From: an uncultured Christensenella sp.
GTDB taxonomy: Bacteria; Bacillota; Clostridia; Christensenellales; Borkfalkiaceae
Direction of reading: 5' to 3'
Assembly (NCBI GenBank): GCA_910577375.1
Contig: CAJTLT010000002.1
Span: 124,001-188,000, forward strand
DNA length: 64,000 nt
Of the stretch, positions 52,601 through 60,207 are shown piece after piece. The stretch's first letter is position 1. Each line of letters opens with the position of its first letter. Below the pieces are notes generated by a model, which was not told the origin of the DNA, did not search any database, and saw only the letters and a list, made by a program, of their open reading frames with translations. A program made the position numbers and the translations under genes.

Positions 52601-52699
52601 GTATTTTCCGTCGAGAGCCTCGACTTTATCTGCAAGTTTATTTAGCTTTTTGAGCGCGCTTCTCGAATCGGAGCCGAGAATAAACTTTATAAGTCCCAT
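49649..52699 (-). CDS. secA: Protein translocase ATPase SecA
   Basis: 1016 residues. It drives preprotein export through SecYEG. Walker A is AEMKTGEGKT, the DEAD-like box is IIDEVDSILIDEARTPLI, and GRGTDILLGGNPEYLA and GRSGRQGDPGASVFF are helicase motifs. The C-terminal zinc tail CPCGSGKKYKNCCGKV binds SecB or ribosome-type partners. An inserted Lys-rich stretch (KKDAEKHIPSKKKKELSEED) after residue 250 makes it longer than the B. subtilis protein. AAGGA before the ATG. Confidence 0.98.
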   Translation of the reverse strand: MGLIKFILGSDSRSALKKLNKLADKVEALDGKYAAMDDKQLKSQTQVLKDRLAAGETLDDILFDAFAAFREASWRVLGMKHFHVQIVGGICLHQGRIAEMKTGEGKTLVSTLPAYLNALTGKGVHIVTVNDYLAKRDAEWMGKVHKFMGLTVGVVVPGMDDAEKQKSYKCDIIYATNNELGFDYLRDNLKTSIPAMVQRELNYCIIDEVDSILIDEARTPLIISGRGGESSALYEQVDKFVRTLNGGFDDDKKDAEKHIPSKKKKELSEEDKAAQERLAKVLEEMENWDYIIDRKDKTVTITEKGAEKAERFFNIKNLGDIENADLNHHIQQALKAHELFHNGEEYIVSPDGEILIVDEFTGRVLNGRRYSDGLHQAIEAKEKVKVKEENKTHATVTFQNYFRLYKKLAGMTGTAMTEEDEFRTIYSLDVVPIPTNRPVQRTDFADMIYSTVEGKKRAIVNEVVERHAKGQPILIGTITVEKSEEISRLLRRNGVKHNILNAKNHEREAEIVAQAGRLNAVTIATNMAGRGTDILLGGNPEYLAKKRMREEGYDHEMVEVAISYADREFTPEEQTARDRYAELYSGYKKETDAEKQEVIAAGGLCILGTERHESRRIDNQLRGRSGRQGDPGASVFFISLEDDLAKRFGGERMKQLYSVFKIDEDQCLQSKMLTRSIENAQKAIEGRNFGIRKHTLQYDEVMNEQRKTMYGERLNVLRGADVHEQMLKYIPDYIEKIVAEAVNTDAMPEKWDENALNEALRQKVYPDECTFVVTREMLEKWDYDYAIKKISKEVIKAYEQKILNIAEMTDGQVDYHQVERNELLRSVDKNWIDHIDAMDQLRKGIGLRGYAQQDPVIAYKQEGYEMFDEMINRIQTTTISRLLKGRIVRVQNGAPSPVNPAIAARAREIMQQKIKEQEEAAKAAAQNANLAEQTSEQPAEEMHETVLTPSNGKISSAAKTESGPVIGGEPEAPKDLAANIGGKQIPKTTPKSAKVGRNDPCPCGSGKKYKNCCGKV

Positions 52700-52731
52700 A
52701 GTTTAATCCTTATTATAAAAATATCTTATTT

Positions 52732-52760
52732 ATTGTACTATAAAACGGAAGTTATGTAAA
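52732..52760 (-). promoter_or_regulatory. secA promoter
   Basis: TTTACA (52760-52755), 17-bp spacer, TACAAT (52737-52732) on the minus strand, about 30 nt ahead of the ATG. Confidence 0.7.
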
Positions 52761-52827
52761 ATTTTTTTCAAAGAATTTACAATATTTTCCCCATAATTAT
52801 TTATAAACGCTTTTATCCGCAATAAAA

Positions 52828-52854
52828 CCCCCGAAGCACATTTAACTTCGGGGG
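52828..52854 (-). terminator. Terminator of the adenine deaminase gene
   Basis: CCCCCGAAG/CTTCGGGGG with a 9-nt loop, then TTTTATT on the minus strand, a few bases after the stop at 52861. Confidence 0.85.
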
Positions 52855-52860
52855 TAAAAT

Positions 52861-54579
52861 TTAATCTGCGTTTATATCGGTGAAAGCGAACTTTTCAACG
52901 TCGAAAAGTCCCGCGTCGGTTATTTTGAGTTTGGGAATAACGGCAAGCGAGAGGAACGCGAGCGACATAAACGCTTCATATTCGCGTTTTACGCCCATAG
53001 AGTGCGCCCTTTCGATTAGCGCGCGGCTGTCACGTTGCAAGCCCTCTGCGTCGCGCGAGGACATTAACCCCGCAATATCAAGCGTTAACGAGTGGACTTC
53101 GCCAGTTTTTTTGTCTGCGATTACCATTCCGCCGCCGATTTCTTTAAGCCTGTTAGCCGCCTTTGCCATACATTCGTTATCGTCGCCCAAAAGGATTACG
53201 TTGTGCGAATCGTGCGCGATTGTTATGCCGAGCGCACCGCCTTTAAAGCCGTAGCCTTTGAACAGCGCACGCCCTATATTGCCCGTCATTTTATGGCGTT
53301 CTACAACGTTTAACTTCAATATATCCGTGCCTTCGAGCACAACGTCGCCGTTTTTGCTTTCCAGCTCAACTATCTCACAGCCGGTAACTACGCCGCCCGG
53401 TTCGATTGTCATTGCCTTTGCTTTTTTGCCCTTTAATTCAAGCACGAAATCTTCGGCTTTCATTTCGCGCAGGTGAACGGTGTTCAAAACGCTTTCAGGA
53501 AGATATCGTTTTGAAGTATCGAAAAGGGGTTTGCCGTCTTTTGCGACGAGTTTGCCGCTTTTTACAACATACTTTGCGTTGAAGTTTTTCATATCGTCAA
53601 CCGCGACAAGGTCGGCGAGATAGAAAGGCGCGATTGCTCCTCTCCATTTAAGCCCGTAACACTCCGCACAGTTTAAAGTGGCGCATATTACCGCGTCAAT
53701 CGGGTTTACGCCGTAGTTTTGCACAAGCTTTCTCAGCGCGTCGTCAAGGTGCCCCTTTTCCTTTAAATCGGCGGCGTGTCTGTCGTCGGTGCAGAGGATA
53801 AAGCGGCGCATATTTTCTTTTGTGATATATTTTGCGTTGCCGAGGTTCTGCGTTGAAGAACCGTGGCGGATATGCACGTATACGCCCTTTGAAATTTTTT
53901 CTTCTATTTCTTCTTTGGTGACGCATTCGTGGTCGGTGGATATGCCGCCGCAAAGGTATGCGTTCAGCTCGTATCCGCTGATTGCGGGCGCGTGTCCGTC
54001 GATTACTTTACCGACGGTGTGGGCGCTTTCAAGCTTTTGCATAACGTCGGGGTCGCAATAAACAACCCCGGGGTAATTCATAAATTCGCCAAGACCGAAG
54101 ATATAATCTTTTTTTACGTTCTTTTCAGTTTCTTTGCCGTTGATAACCGCGCCGCTTGTTTCAAAGGGAGTTGCGGGCACGCACGAGGGTAGTTGAAGCT
54201 TTACGTCAAGAGGAACGCTTTCCGAAGCCTTTGAAATATATTCGCAGCCCGCCATTCCGCAGACGTTGGTTATTTCGTGCGGGTCGGCTATTATCGTGGT
54301 TGTTCCGCGGGGAACTATAAGCGAGGCGAACTCTTCGGGGGAAAGCTGGGAGCTTTCTATATGCACGTGACCGTCTATATAAGAAGGCAGAACGGTCAGA
54401 CCCGTGCAGTCTATTTCTTTTTCTCCCTGATATTCGCCTATACCGACTATTTTTTCACCGGCGATTGCTATATCGCCCTTTTTCAGCGTTGCGGTAAAAA
54501 CGTCGAGATAGGTTGCGTTTTTTAAAACCAAATCGCTTTTATTTTCCCGCCTTGCGGCTTTTATGTACTTTTCAAGCAT
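52861..54579 (-). CDS. ade: Adenine deaminase
   Basis: 572 residues, the Ade/AdeC amidohydrolase type. It converts adenine to hypoxanthine plus ammonia in purine salvage. Metal ligands are in YIDGHVHIESSQL; IADPHEITNVCGMAG and ISTDHECVTKEEIEEKI are family motifs, and GGALGITIAHDSHNV lies in the C-terminal part. The ATG at 54579 has CGGAGA 6 nt upstream and is preferred over 54609. A purine permease gene lies 1 kb upstream. Confidence 0.96.
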   Translation of the reverse strand: MLEKYIKAARRENKSDLVLKNATYLDVFTATLKKGDIAIAGEKIVGIGEYQGEKEIDCTGLTVLPSYIDGHVHIESSQLSPEEFASLIVPRGTTTIIADPHEITNVCGMAGCEYISKASESVPLDVKLQLPSCVPATPFETSGAVINGKETEKNVKKDYIFGLGEFMNYPGVVYCDPDVMQKLESAHTVGKVIDGHAPAISGYELNAYLCGGISTDHECVTKEEIEEKISKGVYVHIRHGSSTQNLGNAKYITKENMRRFILCTDDRHAADLKEKGHLDDALRKLVQNYGVNPIDAVICATLNCAECYGLKWRGAIAPFYLADLVAVDDMKNFNAKYVVKSGKLVAKDGKPLFDTSKRYLPESVLNTVHLREMKAEDFVLELKGKKAKAMTIEPGGVVTGCEIVELESKNGDVVLEGTDILKLNVVERHKMTGNIGRALFKGYGFKGGALGITIAHDSHNVILLGDDNECMAKAANRLKEIGGGMVIADKKTGEVHSLTLDIAGLMSSRDAEGLQRDSRALIERAHSMGVKREYEAFMSLAFLSLAVIPKLKITDAGLFDVEKFAFTDINAD

Positions 54580-54608
54580 AATTTTCTCCGATAAGTTATC
54601 TTTTTTCA

Positions 54609-54637
54609 ATTATAACACGGCGCGCCCGCTTTTTCAA
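54609..54637 (-). promoter_or_regulatory. ade promoter embedded in a hairpin
   Basis: TTGAAA (54637-54632), exactly 17 bp, TATAAT (54614-54609) on the minus strand. The -35 lies in the loop and the spacer in one stem arm of the palindrome at 54618-54649. Confidence 0.75.
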
Positions 54638-54649
54638 GCGGGCGCGCCG
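54618..54649. terminator. GC-rich hairpin between the XRE membrane gene and ade
   Basis: A 14-bp perfect stem CGGCGCGCCCGCTT/AAGCGGGCGCGCCG with a TTTC loop. It follows the stop of the upstream gene by 53 nt, but no good T-run follows, so termination may be incomplete. Confidence 0.65.
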
Positions 54650-54702
54650 TTATTATTCGCCTCAAATTATTTTTTATTGTATACAAACATATTGCCTGCT
54701 GT

Positions 54703-55407
54703 TTACTTTTTATTGTTTAAAAACAAATCGCCTACCGCGCCGACCGCAAAGCACGCGACCGCGCCGACGACCACTATTATCCAAAGCGGGTGCCACATTC
54801 CCGTGATTACCCCCGCAATGAGATATGCGTTAGCGCTTAAAAGTATAATCAATCCGCATACACAGCCGATATAAGGATTTTCTCCGCGTTCCATCTTCTT
54901 TTTGCGTTTTACGGGGTTGCAGACATCGCCGATTATACCGATAATCCCCGCGCTCAAAGCGCCGACCGGTATTATCACCCAAATCACCTCCCACAGTTCG
55001 AGCAACGCGCCGAGAAAAATGTATACCGTGATACACGCGAATACAACCGTTGCGCAAACCGCGCCTACAAGCTTTTCCGCAAGAGTTTTGTTTTCTTCTC
55101 CGTCTTTGCCGCGCGTGAAGATATGGCGGGAAATATCGTCCGCAGTTGAAATTTTTTCCGCTTGCGCGTTTGTATCGGCGCGGTTGTTGTTATCGGATTT
55201 TTCCGCGCGTCTGCCATTGAGAAGCTCGTCTACGGATACCCCGAATATGCGGGATATGGGTATTAAAAGGGAGGTTTCGGGCATAGCCTCTCCCGTTTCC
55301 CATTTAGACACGGCTTTGTTTGTTACGCCCAAAGCTTCGGCAAGTTCTGCCTGTGTTAAGCCTTTTTCTTTGCGCAGTCCGTATAAAAACTCTCCGAAAT
55401 CAGTCAT
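54703..55407 (-). CDS. Membrane-anchored XRE-type regulator
   Basis: 234 residues. The helix-turn-helix is at 1-65 (GEFLYGLRKEKGLTQAELAE, VTNKAVSKWETGEAMPETS). A polar linker follows, then four membrane helices in two similar pairs (ELWEVIWVIIPVGALSAGII and MWHPLWIIVVVGAVACFAVG). The layout suggests a sensor that reads the membrane state and binds DNA. AAGGAG sits upstream of the ATG. Candidate promoter TTGCAG-18-TAAAAT at 55458-55429. The targets are unknown. Confidence 0.85.
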   Translation of the reverse strand: MTDFGEFLYGLRKEKGLTQAELAEALGVTNKAVSKWETGEAMPETSLLIPISRIFGVSVDELLNGRRAEKSDNNNRADTNAQAEKISTADDISRHIFTRGKDGEENKTLAEKLVGAVCATVVFACITVYIFLGALLELWEVIWVIIPVGALSAGIIGIIGDVCNPVKRKKKMERGENPYIGCVCGLIILLSANAYLIAGVITGMWHPLWIIVVVGAVACFAVGAVGDLFLNNKK

Positions 55408-55520
55408 GTTTTATCTCCTTACGGTTTGATTTTAACTTATTTGGCACAAACTCTGCAATAGAATACTGTCGAATTTAAGTAGAATTAAGCAATTTGCGTG
55501 CAAAAAAGAGTTTTATGAAT

Positions 55521-55553
55521 AAACCCCCGCCGCTTTTAAGCGGCGGGGGTTTT
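55521..55553. terminator. Terminator of the permease gene
   Basis: A stem AAACCCCCGCCGCTT/AAGCGGCGGGGGTTT (one to two unpaired bases at the loop), T-rich on both sides. Confidence 0.85.
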
Positions 55554-55567
55554 CAACTTTATTATAA

Positions 55568-57151
55568 TCAGGTGAAAATGAAGGTTGCAAGGAACAGAAC
55601 GCCGATAATCCATGTAGCGATGCTTATTTCCTTTACTTTGCCGGTGCAGAGTTTAACGAGGATATAAGCAATGATACCGATACCGATACCGTGCGAAATG
55701 CTGTATCCGAGAACCATTGTAACGAACGTAAGGAACGCCACGATAGCTTCGCCCGCGTCTTCCCATTTAACTTTGGTTACGGAAGACATCATAAGCACGC
55801 CGACCCAGATAAGCGCGGTTGCAGTTGCAGCCGAAGGGATAAGCTGTGCAATGGGGCTCAAGAACATTGCGATAAGGAAGCAAGCCGCCGTTACAAGAGC
55901 GGTAAAGCCCGTTTTTCCGCCCGCGGCAACGCCGGAGGACGCTTCCACGAAAGTGGTAACGGTGGAAGTTCCGGCAACGGCGCCCGTGCAGGTTGCGATT
56001 GCGTCGGAAAGCATCATTCTGTTCATACGGATGGGCACTCCCTTTTCGTCGAGAAGGTTACCCTTTGCGCATGCGCCGTATAAAGTGCCGATTGTATCGA
56101 ACATATCAATCATGCAAAGAGAAAGCGCGGTTGTAAGAAGGAGAACCACGAGCGTGCCCGCGTTATTGCCCTCTATACCGAAATAAGAACCGAAGTTGAA
56201 GCCTTCGTAGAATACTTTACCTACGGAATCCTTACCCCAAGCCGCGAACGCGTCGAAAGGATTGGAAATGGAAATTCCTTCGAAGATGGCTTTGCAGCCT
56301 TCGCTGCCGGCAGCGTAGCCTATACCCGCAAGGATATAATAAACTATCGCGGAGCCTAAAATTCCCCAGAGAATCGCGCCTTTTACGTTCTTTTTGGAAA
56401 GAATTGCGATTGCGATTACGCCGAGAAGAGCAACGAGAGCGGGAAGCATACCGCCGATTGAACCGGAAGCCGTAACAAATGCAAAGAGGTTGTTTTTGTT
56501 AAGCACGTTGAACGAAACGAAAGTTACGAGCGTGCTGCCGTTATCAACCACGATGCCCGCGTTCTGCATACCGATAAACGCGATAAACAAACCGATACCA
56601 ACGGGGATTGCGTGCCTTACGCCCGCGGGTATTGCCTCGAATATCTTCTGCCTTAATCCCGTTGCGGTTAAAATAAGGAAAATAACGCCGTCTAAAAGAG
56701 TGAATACCATGCAGTTTGCATAAGTAAGCCCCGTTCCGCCGAGAACAAGCGTATAAACTATAAACGCGTTTACGCCCATACCGGAAGCCTGAGCCAAAGG
56801 CATTTTAGCAAGGAACGCCATCAAAAGCGTGCCCGCGATTGCGCCGATAGCCGTTGCTATGTATGCCGCGCCGTAAGGGTTGGAACCGCCGATTACAAGC
56901 TGGAACATTCCCGCGTTTACCATAAGAATGTAAACCATAGCCATAAACGTGGTTACGCCCGCAACGATTTCGGTTCTGTATTTGGAACCGCTTTTGGTAA
57001 TGCCGAAATAATTATCGACCTTGCCGAGGAAACCTTTGTGGGGGCTTGTCTGTTCCGCAACCGCCGTATTTTCCGCCGCGGGAGCTTCCGCGGGTGTTTC
57101 GGGCTGCACTTCGGTTTCGGGAACTACTTCTTCTTTCGTTTCTTCACTCAT
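55568..57151 (-). CDS. NCS2 family purine permease (AzgA/PbuG type)
   Basis: 527 residues. A Glu/Pro/Ala-rich N-terminal tail (EVVPETEVQPETPAEAPA) precedes GVTTFMAMVYILMVNAGMF, the AzgA-like signature, and MPLAQASGMGVNAFIVYTLV. ATCTGAVAGTSTVTTFVEAS is the second conserved segment. About 12 membrane helices. It takes up hypoxanthine, guanine or adenine with protons. The ATG at 57151 has GGAGG upstream. It stands behind a leader with two hairpins, near adenine deaminase. Confidence 0.93.
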   Translation of the reverse strand: MSEETKEEVVPETEVQPETPAEAPAAENTAVAEQTSPHKGFLGKVDNYFGITKSGSKYRTEIVAGVTTFMAMVYILMVNAGMFQLVIGGSNPYGAAYIATAIGAIAGTLLMAFLAKMPLAQASGMGVNAFIVYTLVLGGTGLTYANCMVFTLLDGVIFLILTATGLRQKIFEAIPAGVRHAIPVGIGLFIAFIGMQNAGIVVDNGSTLVTFVSFNVLNKNNLFAFVTASGSIGGMLPALVALLGVIAIAILSKKNVKGAILWGILGSAIVYYILAGIGYAAGSEGCKAIFEGISISNPFDAFAAWGKDSVGKVFYEGFNFGSYFGIEGNNAGTLVVLLLTTALSLCMIDMFDTIGTLYGACAKGNLLDEKGVPIRMNRMMLSDAIATCTGAVAGTSTVTTFVEASSGVAAGGKTGFTALVTAACFLIAMFLSPIAQLIPSAATATALIWVGVLMMSSVTKVKWEDAGEAIVAFLTFVTMVLGYSISHGIGIGIIAYILVKLCTGKVKEISIATWIIGVLFLATFIFT

Positions 57152-57191
57152 TAAAGTGACCTCCAAAAATATTTTCTTTTAAGCGGACTCT

Positions 57192-57229
57192 CTTGCTTTC
57201 CTGAAAGCAAGAAGCCCCCATGGGGGCTT
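57192..57229 (-). promoter_or_regulatory. Two tandem hairpins in the permease leader
   Basis: CTTGCTTTC/GAAAGCAAG (57192-57200, 57203-57211) and the 18-bp perfect palindrome AAGCCCCCATGGGGGCTT (57212-57229) lie in the 5' leader. They do not match the conserved core of purine riboswitches. Confidence 0.65.
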
Positions 57230-57248
57230 TGTTCACTCAGTTTTCACC

Positions 57249-57277
57249 ATTATAACACAATAGAAAAAATTCGGCAA
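57249..57277 (-). promoter_or_regulatory. Permease promoter
   Basis: TTGCCG (57277-57272), 17-bp spacer, TATAAT (57254-57249) on the minus strand. The leader is about 92 nt. Confidence 0.65.
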
Positions 57278-57328
57278 TCGTTTGAAAAGAGATTGTCGAA
57301 TTTTGTCGCTTTATTTAAGGTAAAATTT

Positions 57329-59668
57329 TTATTTTATAAGATTGGTTCGCATTGCGTTGAGCACGGCGACAAGCATAACGCCGACGTCCGCGACAACCGA
57401 TATTATAAGCGGAAAGTCCGCAATAAAAATGCTGAGCGCCATAATTGCGATTTTTACGGCGAGCGAGCCTATAATATTTTCTATAACAAGTCTGCGCGTG
57501 CCCTTGGCAATTTTTCTGCCCTTGGGCAAAAAGCGGAGATTATCTGATACAAGCACGATATCGCTTGCCTCGATAGCAGCGTCGGAGCCTACCTTTCCCA
57601 TTGAAACGGCGCAGTCGGCAACAGTCATTACGGGGGCGTCGTTTATTCCGTCGCCTACGTAAACAAGCTTTCCGCCGCTTTTTAGCGAGGTTGCCTCGGC
57701 AAGTTTTTCGTCGGGCAAAAGCCCAGCTTTATAACCGTCAAGCCCTGCCTTTTCCGCTATTGCGCGCGCCCTTTCTTCTCCGTCGCCAGTAAGCATTACG
57801 GTTTTTGTTATTCCCGATTTTTTAAGCTCTTCCAGCGCTTCTTTCGCGCCGTCTTTTATTTTGTCGTCTATTTCCACAACGCCGATGTATTCGCCGCCCA
57901 GCGCCACGTATACAAGAGTTGAAAGACTGTTTTTCTTTTGAAATTCAACGTTGTTTTCTTCAAGAAGTCTTGCGTTGCCGCAAAGCAACGTTTTGTCGCC
58001 GCAAATGCACTTCACTCCCTTGCCCGCGACCTCTTCCGCCTGCGACACTTCTTCGGAGGTATTTACGTTTTTGAACGCCGCCGCTATGGGGTGGGAGGAG
58101 AACTTTTCCGCAGCCGCCGCAAGCGCAAGCGTTTTTTCGTTTGTATAAGAAACGACTTCGAACGTTCCTTCCGTTAAAGTTCCCGTTTTATCGAACGCGG
58201 CGACAGAAGCCTGCGCAAGCTCGTCAAGGCACGTTGACCCCTTTACGAGAATACCGAATTTCGCGCATCTGCCTATACCGCCGAAATAGGATAAAGGCAC
58301 GGAAATAACAAGCGCGCAAGGGCACGAAATAACAAGGAAATTCAAAGCTTTGTAAATCCATTCTTCATACGTTGCCCAGCCGAACAAGCCGTTAACGGCG
58401 CATATCAGCGTGGGAACAACGCCGGCGACGAGCAACGCCGCAATTACGACCGCGGGAGTATAGTACTTTGCGAATTTGGTTATGAATTTTTCGGGCTTTG
58501 ACTTTTTAGCCGTGGAATTTTCCACAAGCTCCAAAATTTTTGCCACCGCGGAATTTTTGTATTCGCGGATAACCTCCGCCTCTATTACGCGGGAAACGTT
58601 TATACTGCCCGAAAGAATTTCTTCCCCCTCTTTCACGTCGCGGGGCAAAGGTTCGCCGTTCAGGCTCTTCATATCCAAAGAAGTTTCCCCCTTTGTAATG
58701 CGGCAGTCCGCGGGGACCTTTTCCCCCGCCTTTATTAAAATTATATCTCCGACGCGCAGTTCGTCGGGGGATATCACGCGCTGAACGCCGTTTTCTATTA
58801 AAGTAGCCGTTTCGCTTTTCAAATCCATAAGCTTTGTTATGGAGTTGCGCGAAGACCCGACAGCCACCGCCTGCAACAGCTCCCCGAGCTGATACAAAAG
58901 CATAACCGCAACACCTTCCGCAAAGCCGTCGCCCGCGAAAATGCCTAAAAGAATTGCGCCGACGGAAGCTATGGTCATAAGAAAGTTTTCGTCGAAAATT
59001 CTGCCCTTTGCGATATTTTTAACGGTATTTATAAGCACGGGGTGACCGACGGCGATATACGCTATAGAAAAGAATACGTACGACAATATGCGCAAAGTAA
59101 GGTTGTTTTCGCAAAGCCCCATTATATCCGTTATGAATACTGGGATAAAGAAAACCGCGCCGATTATTATGCAGGTTATATCATTTAAATGTTCTTTGAA
59201 TAACGGTTTTTTAACGGGCGCGTCGGTTACGATTTTTACGTCTTCGAAGTGGGTTATTTTATAAATTGCCTTTTCCCTTGCTTCGGTTGACTGAGAATTT
59301 AAAACGATTGTTAAATTCACGAAATCAACAACGGCGGAAACGCCCTCTGTTTTGTTGAGTTCTTCTTCAAGCTCGCGCGCGCAGTTGGCGCAGCATAAAC
59401 CCGATATTTTTATTCTTTCGCCGCCGCGCCTTTCTTCTTTTTGTTCTCCGTTTTGTTCCGCGGCGGTTGCCTCAACCACTTTTACGTCCTCGAAATGATT
59501 ACAGCAATATTTTACCTTTTCCAAAGTTTCTTTGCCGCAGTCAACGATTACGTTTTGCGCCATAAAGTCGACCGAAACGCTTTTTACGCCGTCAATTTTT
59601 TCTATTTCTTCTTCAAGCTCGCGCGCGCAGTTGGCGCAGTCGAGCCCGCAAATTTTTACTTTATTCAT
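57329..59668 (-). CDS. cadA: Zn/Cd/Pb-type P1B-ATPase with two N-terminal HMA domains
   Basis: 779 residues. It exports Zn2+, Cd2+ or Pb2+. Two HMA domains carry GLDCANCARELEEEI and GLCCANCARELEEEL. Membrane motif CPC is in ISCPCALVISVP, the phosphorylated Asp in FDKTGTLTEG, the HP locus in SHPIAAAF and the hinge in GDGINDAPVM. An ArsR-type repressor gene overlaps its start by 8 nt, the standard cadCA arrangement. It ends after a dipeptide-rich C-terminus (MRTNLIK). Confidence 0.94.
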   Translation of the reverse strand: MNKVKICGLDCANCARELEEEIEKIDGVKSVSVDFMAQNVIVDCGKETLEKVKYCCNHFEDVKVVEATAAEQNGEQKEERRGGERIKISGLCCANCARELEEELNKTEGVSAVVDFVNLTIVLNSQSTEAREKAIYKITHFEDVKIVTDAPVKKPLFKEHLNDITCIIIGAVFFIPVFITDIMGLCENNLTLRILSYVFFSIAYIAVGHPVLINTVKNIAKGRIFDENFLMTIASVGAILLGIFAGDGFAEGVAVMLLYQLGELLQAVAVGSSRNSITKLMDLKSETATLIENGVQRVISPDELRVGDIILIKAGEKVPADCRITKGETSLDMKSLNGEPLPRDVKEGEEILSGSINVSRVIEAEVIREYKNSAVAKILELVENSTAKKSKPEKFITKFAKYYTPAVVIAALLVAGVVPTLICAVNGLFGWATYEEWIYKALNFLVISCPCALVISVPLSYFGGIGRCAKFGILVKGSTCLDELAQASVAAFDKTGTLTEGTFEVVSYTNEKTLALAAAAEKFSSHPIAAAFKNVNTSEEVSQAEEVAGKGVKCICGDKTLLCGNARLLEENNVEFQKKNSLSTLVYVALGGEYIGVVEIDDKIKDGAKEALEELKKSGITKTVMLTGDGEERARAIAEKAGLDGYKAGLLPDEKLAEATSLKSGGKLVYVGDGINDAPVMTVADCAVSMGKVGSDAAIEASDIVLVSDNLRFLPKGRKIAKGTRRLVIENIIGSLAVKIAIMALSIFIADFPLIISVVADVGVMLVAVLNAMRTNLIK

Positions 59669-60014
59669 TGCAGTTAAGGTGCTCCTTTGAAAGCTCTATC
59701 ATAGCCATTATGTGCCCGTCCGAAACCGAGTACAGAATTTTTTTGCCGTCGCGGCGGCTTTTTACTATCTTATTGTCTTTAAGCGTTTTGAGCTGGTGGG
59801 AAACGGCGCTCTGGTTGCCGCCGACAGCTTCCGTGATATGGTCTACGCACAATTCGCCGCCTTGCAGAGCCAAAAGTATTTTAAGGCGTGAAGGTTCAGA
59901 AATGGCTTTGAACCTTGCCGACATTTCTTCTATCTTTTCTTCGGCGGGCATTGCGGCAAGCGCGGATTTTATCCTTGCTTTATGCAGCTCTTCCTCTTTA
60001 CAGATATTATTCAT
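59661..60014 (-). CDS. ArsR/SmtB-family metal-responsive repressor (CadC-like)
   Basis: 117 residues. The winged helix has ISEPSRLKILLALQGGELCV and VGGNQSAVSHQLKTLKDNKI. Possible metal sites are the Cys near the N-terminus plus the Cys in ELCVDH, as in CadC, and the DGH...EH pair of the alpha-5 site. It represses its own operon until metal binds. AAAGGTG before the ATG; operator at 60039-60058. Confidence 0.92.
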   Translation of the reverse strand: MNNICKEEELHKARIKSALAAMPAEEKIEEMSARFKAISEPSRLKILLALQGGELCVDHITEAVGGNQSAVSHQLKTLKDNKIVKSRRDGKKILYSVSDGHIMAMIELSKEHLNCNE

Positions 60015-60038
60015 ATTTCACCTTTATTATATGTATTA

Positions 60039-60058
60039 ATATGAACGTTTATTCATAT
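60039..60058 (-). promoter_or_regulatory. ArsR/SmtB-type operator
   Basis: ATATGAA, 6-bp spacer, TTCATAT. TGAAC-GT-TTATTCA resembles the 12-2-12 imperfect repeat bound by SmtB and CadC. It lies just downstream of the -10. Confidence 0.8.
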
Positions 60059-60067
60059 GATAATACT

Positions 60068-60096
60068 ATAATAATATATGCTTTGCTTTGTGTCAA
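60068..60096 (-). promoter_or_regulatory. cadCA promoter
   Basis: TTGACA (60096-60091), 17-bp spacer, TATTAT (60073-60068) on the minus strand, with the operator at the start point. Confidence 0.8.
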
Positions 60097-60173
60097 GCGT
60101 TTTTACCGATTTATTTTTATTTATCGAAACGGAAAAGCAGTTTACGATAAACTATTTAAGATTATAAAAAATA

Positions 60174-60201
60174 AAACCCCGCGGGATTTGCCCGCGGGGT
60201 T
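60174..60201 (-). terminator. Terminator of the large surface protein gene
   Basis: AACCCCGCGGG/CCCGCGGGGTT with an ATTTG loop, then a T-rich run on the minus strand. It follows the stop at 60208. Confidence 0.85.
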
Positions 60202-60207
60202 AAATAT

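Noticed and set aside
57192..57277. Purine riboswitch before the permease
   Set aside because: The conserved core sequences of the purine aptamer are not present in the leader.
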